DNA of 64,000 nt, taken from assembly GCA_033065855.1 (NCBI GenBank), contig JAVXUO010003154.1:81911-145910 (forward strand). The letters are read 5' to 3'. The position numbers were made by a program, and so were the translations under genes. The notes under the pieces were generated by a model. That model worked only from the letters and a program-made list of their open reading frames with translations, was not told where the DNA came from and made no database searches. Below, one piece after another: positions 57,222-64,000 of this stretch. This stretch comes from Escallonia rubra (lineage: Eukaryota > Streptophyta > Magnoliopsida > Escalloniales > Escalloniaceae). Within the stretch, counting starts at the first letter, position 1. Every line of letters starts with the position of its first letter.

Positions 57222-57951
57222 CTAGAAGCCAAGGAATTTGTCGGAGGAAATTCCAAAGGCACATTTCAGCGGGTTCATCTGCATATTGTACTTGCGACAA
57301 CGATCAAAGACTGCTCGGAGGTCCGCGAGGTGATCGCTTTCCTTCTTAGACTTGATAATGGGATCGTCGACATAGTCTTCCACTGTACGGTGTATCATGT
57401 CATGGAAGATGGCTATCATCGCCCTTTGATAGGTAGCACCCGCATTCTTGAGACCGAAGGGCATGCATGACCTTCCAACAAAAGTTACCCATTGGTGTTC
57501 GGAAGGCTATCTTGGCACAGTCGTCCGGGTTTGTTCAAATTTGGTTGTAGCCGGCGAAACCATCCATGAAAGACAAGGTCTCATGTCCGGCAGCAACCTC
57601 CGTAAGCATGTCGATGTTGGGCAGTGGGAACTCGTCTTTGGGGCATGCTTTGTTTAAGTCCCGAAAATCAGTACAAACGCGAACTTGGCCGTTCTTCTTT
57701 TGTACAGGGACTACATTAGCCAGCCATATGGGGTGAGTGATAGGTTCAATGAAGCCGGCCTGCAGAAGTCGCTCGATCTCTTGTTTGATCTTGAATTCAA
57801 GCTCGGGGCAGAAAGAGTGTGGGTGTTGTCGGACAAGGCTGGACCCGGTAGAGATGTTGAGATGGTGCGTCACCAAGGCGGGATCCAATCCAGGCATCTT
57901 ATTGTAACTCCATGCCAATACATCGTGATATTCGCGAATGAGGGTAACCAA
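57222..57951 (-). pseudogene. Reverse transcriptase core, family B
   Basis: Two pieces: 57535-57951, with RQHPHSFCPELEFKIKQEIE, VPVQKKNGQVRVCTDFRDLN and SFMDGFAGYNQI; and 57222-57464, with MPFGLKNAGATYQRAM and the catalytic YVDD (DYVDDPIIKSK). A stop after GYNQI and a short gap separate them. The catalytic aspartates are present. The order and spacing are those of Ty3/gypsy RT. Confidence 0.9.
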
Positions 57952-57992
57952 ATCCTCTCTTCAGCCCGGGGCGAGTTTTGTGCCAATGTATG

Positions 57993-58496
57993 TTAGTCGA
58001 GGTTCCTCGCCCGGGTCAGCCAGGTTGATTTCTTCAAGATCTTTGGCCTGCGGTCGAGGGCCATCTTCATAGCAGGGCGGGGTAGCGCCCGGGGTAAGCT
58101 CAGGGTTTGGCGGGCAGTGATCGGCCGCGCAACACCATTCTGTCTCAGTGGATGGGTCGGGGTTGAGGGGGTCAGATGACGGACCACCTGAAGCCCCCAC
58201 ACACCGTCATAACTGGTAGATAACTTTTCTGTCTTTGACGATGCGTTGGAAGGTTGGTTCAGGTTTTTATTTCTTGGACTTGGGGGATGAAGGCAGGGAG
58301 TTGGTTGTGACAGCGGGCGGCGACGCTGATGTTGATCATTTGTTCTTGGTACTTTTCTTGGTCTTGGACTTGGGAGGCTTGTTTCCACACAGCTCATCTC
58401 AATTTGGCAACTTGGTGGAGTGTATATGAGTAGCATTCTCACCATCCTCGGCAAGCTCAGTGAAGAATGAGGCCTCGACGAAGTAAGATTTGGCAC
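57993..58496 (-). pseudogene. Protease-RT linker region, family B
   Basis: Open frames of 79 and 167 residues rich in P, S and T have no domain. They lie between the protease and RT, where Tat elements have a variable spacer. Likely part of the polyprotein, broken. Confidence 0.45.
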
Positions 58497-58572
58497 ATTT
58501 GAAAGGGGCCTTGGTTGCGGGGATTGTCATTGCTACCTCATGTCTCGCAGGACTGGCCACCAGTTTCACACA

Positions 58573-59478
58573 CTAGTGGTACGTTGAGGGAACGACCTTG
58601 TTAACATGAATCCAAGGTCGGCCAAGCAGGAGGTGGAAAGCAGACTCGCTGTCTATCACGTGAAAAGTAGTGTCGCGTTGGATAGTTCCGACCATAAGGT
58701 CGACAGTGATATGGCCGAGGGTCGACTGGGGACCCTGCCTAAAGCCGGTAATCTTGACGGGGTCACAGATGATTTTTCTTGGGGGAATGCCAGCCAGTTG
58801 CAAGGTGATGAGAAGCATGGTGTTGATTGAGGCGCCGCAGTCTACTAAGGCACGGCGGAAGCCCGTGCCATTAATGGTGCATTCGAGGTAGGGTCGGTTG
58901 TGGTGTTCGATTGGTAGGAGTCCTCGTCTGAGAAAATGAATGCGGTAGAAGGGATGTGTCTGAGTTTGGGCGGTGAAACATTCAGGACCGAGGCCTGTGG
59001 TGACCTCGATCAGACAGTTCGAGAGGTAGGTCCGTGCCGCGGGTGAAAATCCTATTTCGTAAAAAAAGCCTTTAATCTTCGTCATTTGTCCGGCTGAGGA
59101 TGCTGGCCGATGAGCAGAAGGTACATAAGGTGTGACCGCAGGAATGCCCTCTGTAGGGGCTTCGGGAATGATAGGCTCGATGTGGTCGGTAACGGCCATG
59201 AGCACATGATCCTCCTTGTTGTTGTGGCCATGGTGTGGGTAAGGGTTTCGACGCACATCGTTGTTCTTCCGTAACTGTAGGTCGCCTGACGTGACCTTCC
59301 TTGCAAAGATAGCTCGCTGCCCATTGCAGTCTTTAAGATGATGGCCAAGAGCTTGATGGTAAGGGCAGTAGTTGGGTCTGGCCTTTTCCGCGTCCGTGAT
59401 GTTGATCCGCATTGGTGGCAGTTGGAAGTTGTTGTCATTTGCCACCCATTCCGCCAAGAGTTCTTTCACCGTATTCAA
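58573..59478 (-). pseudogene. gag zinc-finger tail and protease, family B
   Basis: The 301-residue open frame starts with a gag-tail CPYHQALGHHLKDC motif (C-x2-H-type, as in Tat gags), then a linker. The retropepsin region follows: YLECTINGTGFRRALVDCGA (active site D-C-G), SINTMLLITLQLAGIPP and FHLLLGRPWIHVNKVVPSTYH. D-S-G or D-T-G is the usual active site, so D-C-G may be a changed residue. The frame is intact across both parts. Confidence 0.82.
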
Positions 59479-61077
59479 ATCACATGGATAGTCGGGGGCA
59501 GTCTCCCGTTGTCTTCGTTTGTCGGAGCGTGGGTCCCTATCTTGGAACTGACGCTTAAAGCCAGTGTAGCTGTTGCTATTGTTGGTGTTGCTCTGAGGTC
59601 CGGATGTATTTGCTGAGGCCAGTAGTGCAGGCTGCGGGCGAGGCTTCCATGGCTTGACAGGGCCGACCGACTCGTAAGTATGGCGGACTGTTCCTTGAGG
59701 TGTCCCCGCGATCTCAACTGTAGGTTCTCGATATGCACGTGGTAGATGTTATTCATGTTTTTTATGCAGATGGGAACCAAAGTCTCATCCTTACTAAAAT
59801 CTGTACATTTGAGGCATTTAAGGTGAAAGTGGTGCACATATTTGGTTAGGTCTTCACCAGGATTCTGGCGGATGCCAGCGATATCCACTATGGTTACCCT
59901 TTCGGCTTCGTAGTGGAATTTGTCCAAGAATAGTTGGACCATTTCACTCCAAGAATGAACAGTCCCCGCGGGGATCAGGTGATACCAAGTGTATGCCAAG
60001 CCTGTGAGGGACTTGTGAAACTCCCTCAACTTCAAACTATTGCCCGGGCCATATTGCTCTAATGAGCTGGAAAATCTTGTTAAGTGCTCACGGACGTTGC
60101 CCTCACGTCCGTTAAAGAGCACAAACGTGGGTTACTTGTATTTAAGCGAGTATGGTATGATGGCTATGTCGTTGGCATGTGGCACCCGTGGCCTATCAGC
60201 CGGGCTGATGAGTCAGGTGCAGAAGTCTGTGACAGGCGGTGGAGGAGTGCGTCGAAGTCTGACTTGGAGACATAGTGGGGGATGGTGCTTTATGGCCAGC
60301 CAATGGATGATGGCTGGCTGGGGGGCCGCGAGCCCCCAGACGGGGAAACCTGATGAGCAGGAGTAACAGAGGGATGATATATGACAGGTGCTGGCAATGG
60401 CAAGTGTATGGGGGCATGGGTGGGTGGCGAGACATATCCACCACTTGACCGGTTGTTTGATGTTGCTCTGTTGGGTAGGGGTTAGGCTCCATCTCAATGG
60501 AGTCATGAGTTTTGGAAGAGCTTCTGGCTTGTACGTGCTGAGGTGTAACAATATGGAGGACCTGCTGCAACACGGGTCCCAAGTCTGTTTGTGGCATGTG
60601 CGATGGCATCACGGGATGCAGTGTGTCAACTACAGGTTGGGAAGATGTCATGAGTCCTACCGCCAAGGGTCTAGAGGTTCGAGGCGGCTGTGGTCGCGAC
60701 ACTGGGGCCTGGGCGGTGTCAGAAAATGGCCCAGGTCCTACAGGCTGGATCGGTGGCACGATCTGCTGTGAGGTTATCGCCTGTATGTATTTTTGCATTT
60801 CCATGATGGCGGTCATAAGAGCGGTATGCGAGTCTTGTATGTTGGTTATAGTGGGCGTAAACTGTTGGATGGCCGCATTGACTGCAACTTGTACTTCAGG
60901 CGCGGTAGTTAGTGGCTGGTCTTGGAGACGTATGGCACTAATCCCCTCTTGTTCACCCAAGTGGTTTTCTTCTTGCACAGTATGGATAAGGCCATGGCTG
61001 GTGGCCCTCGTAACTCTTCGTTGCACAGGCATGGTGCCTAAGTGTAGCAGACAGGCAGACTGCAATACGATGCTCAC
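59475..61077 (-). pseudogene. gag of the family B element
   Basis: Two long frames cover it. 60196-61077 (293 residues, Q/P/T-rich N-terminal region with MPVQRRVTRATSH and a helical AVNAAIQQFTPTITNIQDSH) begins just after the PBS. 59475-60122 contains the retrotransposon gag domain (REGNVREHLTRFSSSLEQYG, LTGLAYTWYHLIPAGTVHSW, FLDKFHYEAERVTIVDI, IRQNPGEDLTKYVHHFHLKC). A frame break separates them. Confidence 0.85.
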
Positions 61078-61078
61078 C

Positions 61079-61096
61079 TCCCCAACAGAGTCGCCA
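61079..61096 (-). other. Primer binding site, family B
   Basis: TGGCGACTCTGTTGGGGA on the minus strand starts four bases after the 5' LTR end, the form found in Tat/Ogre-type elements. I do not assign the tRNA with certainty. It fixes the direction of the element. Confidence 0.75.
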
Positions 61097-61099
61097 AAA

Positions 61100-63001
61100 A
61101 GATGCCAAGGAAAGTGGGTTCGTACCTACGTGGAGGTGCCACAAAGGCTGCAGTCCGAGTCAGCTTCCAAGTATGCAAAGTGAGAGACAGTGAGGGCGGA
61201 GTAAGGGCAGAGAGCAAGGCTCCCCAGACAGGCCGTGAGGGCTGGCAGTGCTGCGCCGACAGGGCGGCGACGAACATGGCCGACAGTCGACTATCCAAGC
61301 TAGGGTCCAAGTCAGGGGTGCAGCGTCAGGGGTCCGATGTCAAAAGTCCAAATGTGTTTCTCTCTCTAGAATTCCAGAGAGAATGGGTTTTTTAGAGAGA
61401 GAAAGTGAAAATGTCAAATGAGAGAGAAGTATTTAAATGAGACCCAAAGTCCAATATTTATAGGCAAAAGTGTGCATGTGTCATCAACTATCACGTGTCA
61501 TCCCCCGGGAGTGACACGTCACCAGGGGGTCCACAAATATCGATTCTCCGAGGACTGTCGGTTACCAAATTCGCACTGCCCTGCCCTACCCACGCAGCAT
61601 CTCTCTACCTGTCTGAGAAGACTGACCACACACGACGGCATGATCAGAGTAAGCCCGTTGCCCCAGCCACCGGTCCAAGCCCTTACTGAATCCCACAAGG
61701 TGCGTCAAGAGACGCGTAGAGAACCTGACAGCGGTGAGGGTTGCCCCTGTAGCCAACTGCCAGGCGGACTAGGCGCGATGCCCTCCAAAGACTCTCATGT
61801 CCGAGTGACCCAGGGGTCATCGTCCTGGGGGCGCCGACGATCACCGGCAACATGAGCGGACATGGTCGCAGCTCAGTGCCTAGTGTGATGCCAGTCACCC
61901 CAGACGGCGATGGCTTTGTGGTAACGAGCCCATCTCGCTGCGGAGGGTCCTCGTGCCGGAGCACTACGAGCGGAGCCCCCCAGAATGAAGACGGCGATAG
62001 CTTTGTGGTAACGAGCCTATCTCGCGGTGGCGATGGCTTTGTGGTAACGAGCCTATCCCCCTACGAAAGATCCTTGTGCCGGAGCACTATGAGCGAAGTC
62101 TCCCAGAATAAAGACGGCGATAGCTTTGTGGTAACGAGCCTATCCCGCGGTGGTGATGGCTTTGTGGTAACGAGCCCATCCCGCTGCGGAGGGTCCTCGT
62201 GCCGGAGCACTACGAGCGGAGCCCCCCGAAATGAAGACGGCGATAGCTTTGTGGTAACGAGCCTATCCCGCGGTGGTGATGGCTTTGTGGTAACGAGGCC
62301 ATCCCGCTGCGGAGGGTCCTCGTGCTGGAGCACTACGAGCAGCTCCCCCCGGAATGATGTAATATGATTGTGGCGCATGGGCACGGCGACGACCGTCACG
62401 AGACAATACCTGGTGTCGGGGACATATGATGGAAGTGGCGCGGCGCACGGGCGCGACAGAATGTTAGAGAGCGTGCGGGCGATGATCGTCGCGGAGACGG
62501 TGCCCAGACAATAGTGCGCGACCGTGAGCGATTGTCATCATGGCGATATTACGCGGGTAACAACGAGCGTTGTGCGGCCACGTTTGATGGATAAGCATTG
62601 GAGAGAGTGTGTGCTCAAATGAAATGCAAAATGAGGTGTCAGCAGCCCTCCCCGTGACAAGGGTGGCCGACCCCTCCTTAAAGAGGGTGGCCGACCCCCT
62701 CTTTAAGGAGGTGGCCGACCCCCTTCTCAAGAAGGTGGCCGACCCCCTTTTAAAGGGGGTGGCCGACCCCCTCAAGGTGGGAGTCGCGCTCACTTGCATT
62801 CTTTTCCCAAGTGTTGGTGTCGCTGACGTCGCTACGTTGGCGACAAGAATATGTTTGTCATAAATTATCGTAAATGTTCGATGAAATATGCATTTTGACC
62901 AGTTGATAGCGTTGAATAATTGACCGTTGAATGTGTCGACGTGTCGTGCAAAATGGGTCCCCTAGTGGGCCCTGGGGTGCGACCTGAATAGGTTGGGAAC
63001 A
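61100..63001 (-). repeat. 5' LTR of the family B element
   Basis: 1902 bp with the same parts as the 3' LTR: TATA motif at 61453-61463, about 122-bp tandem repeats at 61905-62360 (GATGGCTTTGTGG at 61909, 62031, 62154 and 62277) and GGTGGCCGACCCC repeats at 62660-62785. The inner terminal base reads A where T is expected. Confidence 0.92.
61905..62360. repeat. 122-123-bp tandem repeats in the 5' LTR of family B
   Basis: The units are nearly regular, 122-123 bp, with the two half-units GATGGCTTTGTGGTAACGAG and GATAGCTTTGTGGTAACGAG. They open a 171-residue frame (61852-62367) that is not a gene. Confidence 0.9.
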
Positions 63002-63006
63002 CAACT

Positions 63007-64000
63007 CATATATGTGTGCAAATTGCGTAATTATGTGTTTGATTGTGTTAGGATGCATTTTTAGATGAAATTAATCATATGTAGGTGTTGTCTAGTGTGT
63101 TAATGATGAATTGATGGGTGTATGTGTGAGTTTGGAGGAGTCATGTGCTTCGATAGTGCAGGGGAGAGGTGAAGAAGAAGGCATTGTGTGTAGAAAAGGT
63201 GTGGTAGTGTGTGTTTCACATCTGCAAGGTAAGTGTAATCATCACTAAAAACATATTAATTTAGGCAGTTTAATCCGAATTTTTTTATAAATATCTGGGG
63301 TCAAAATTGGACAAAGTGAAAAATTGCAACCCCAATATTTTCACAAGAACTACGCTCTGAAATTTTTGAAAATTTTTTAGTGTCCACGAAGGATGTTAAA
63401 TTAGGGTATCGATTAGAGGAAATTCCGGATTTGTTTAACATAGTAAACGAAATTAATTATAATCTGAAAATTTTTGGAAAATATTATTTTACTAATATGA
63501 TTCATTATCTAAAAATTTGTGTCATTTCGAAGCCGATAGGTATTTTTTGTGAAATTGGCCTTTAAGCGCTCGGTTCGGATACCGGTTCGGAATTTTCAGG
63601 CGAACTTTTTCTAAAATAGTTTTTAGACCAAAAATGACTTCAGGATAATGAAAATAGCATTTTAAGATGTTTTGGGATTTTTCCAGTGTCGGAAACCCCC
63701 AGGGGTATTTTAGTAATTTGCCACCCCGAGAGGGGTATTTTGGTAATTTTATCCAAAAAGGGTATTTTCAGTTAATTTGCATACTGTAAAGGTATTTTAG
63801 TGATTTGGCTTACGAAAAGGTCATTTTGATGATTTAACTGTAACATGGGGTATTTGGTAATCTGCCATCCCGAAGGAGTATTTTGGTAATTTGATCTAAT
63901 AAATGTATTTTGGGTAAAATTGCATACAGTAAGGTTATTATAGTGATTCTACTTACAAGAAGACCATTTTTGGTGATATAAGTCCGTGAGGGGCATTTTG
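63007..64000 (+). mobile_element. Family D LTR continued, right of the family B insertion
   Basis: It continues the LTR cut at 47656. Words such as GGGGTATTTTAGTAATTTG, AAGGTATTTTAGTGATTT and CATAGTAAACGAAATT recall the matching region of family A LTRs (1200-1580). 63734-63980 contains two copies of a roughly 145-bp unit starting GTATTTTGGTAATTT. No gene seen; the window ends inside the LTR. Confidence 0.6.

Larger units (their letters stand above)
47657..63001 (-). mobile_element. Full-length family B retrotransposon (Tat-like Ty3/gypsy) with an antisense gene, 15.3 kb
   Basis: The flanking target duplication CAACT (47652-47656 and 63002-63006) and two 1.9-kb LTRs define it exactly. The minus strand reads 5' LTR (61100-63001), PBS, gag, protease, RT, RNase H, a second RNase H-like domain, integrase and 3' LTR (47657-49560). 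Between integrase and the 3' LTR is 4.9 kb with a plus-strand gene. The dual RNase H and the long extra region are features of the Tat lineage. LTRs differ by about 7% by eye, so the insertion is not recent, and all coding frames are broken. Confidence 0.93.

Noticed and set aside
1..64000. tRNA, rRNA and other small RNA genes
   Set aside because: Looked for cloverleaf-like anticodon and T-arm words (GGTTCGAATCC type) and rRNA core words. No candidate was convincing; the PBS sites only resemble tRNA ends.

Overview
This window is nuclear DNA from a flowering plant with a repeat-rich genome. The evidence is spliceosomal introns, several lineages of plant LTR retrotransposons, CACTA, Mutator-like, hAT-like and Helitron remnants, a TRIM, and one plant-type fasciclin-like arabinogalactan protein (FLA) gene. 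No bacterial or organellar gene structure, tRNA or rRNA gene was seen. I cannot name the species. The only apparently intact host gene is the FLA gene at 29396-30658 on the minus strand. Almost everything else is transposable elements nested in one another, most of them decayed.

Layout. 1-8464: two members of one Ty3/gypsy chromovirus-like family (family A) in opposite orientations. The 3' end of a plus-strand copy (PPT plus LTR, 1-2684) abuts the reverse transcriptase of a truncated minus-strand copy (2685-8464, gag-PR-partial RT, PBS and 5' LTR). 8465-15100: a dismembered Helitron, with a helicase C-terminus (8572-9170) and an intron-containing RPA1-like gene (13330-15070), separated by a small hAT-like element and a possible CACTA-like element. 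15670-18838: a broken minus-strand duplicate of the FLA gene's 3' end, split by a solo LTR of family B (16034-18340, TSD CTAAC). 18860-27325: a family A LTR fragment split by an 8.1-kb CACTA element (19005-27109, TSD GTC). That element carries a TNPA-like pseudogene and several tandem arrays. 27331-27814: a TRIM (TSD CTAAG). 27897-28898: a possible hAT-like element. 29396-30658: the FLA gene. 31169-33181: a second family B solo LTR about 0.5 kb upstream of the FLA start. 33994-36429: a family D LTR piece holding a Mutator-like inverted-repeat element (34059-35330, 9-bp TSD). 36430-43617: a hAT-like element interrupted by LTR element C (37301-42883), which has gag and protease, no polymerase, satellite-like arrays and an antisense coiled-coil ORF. 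43618-46916: non-coding or degenerate retroelement sequence. 46917-47656 and 63007-64000: one family D LTR split by a 15.3-kb family B element (47657-63001, TSD CAACT).

The most interesting object is the full family B element. Its minus strand reads gag, protease, RT, two RNase H-like domains and integrase, which is the layout of the Tat lineage of Ty3/gypsy. Between integrase and the 3' LTR, on the opposite strand, lies a separate gene-like unit with its own TATA-like box, a plant-mobile-domain protein, a spliceosomal intron, a basic nuclear-type segment and a C-terminal coiled coil. Element C carries an unrelated-looking antisense coiled-coil ORF in a comparable place. The working picture is retroelements carrying a convergent antisense gene of unknown role. 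Both antisense genes here are broken, so this window shows architecture and not activity.
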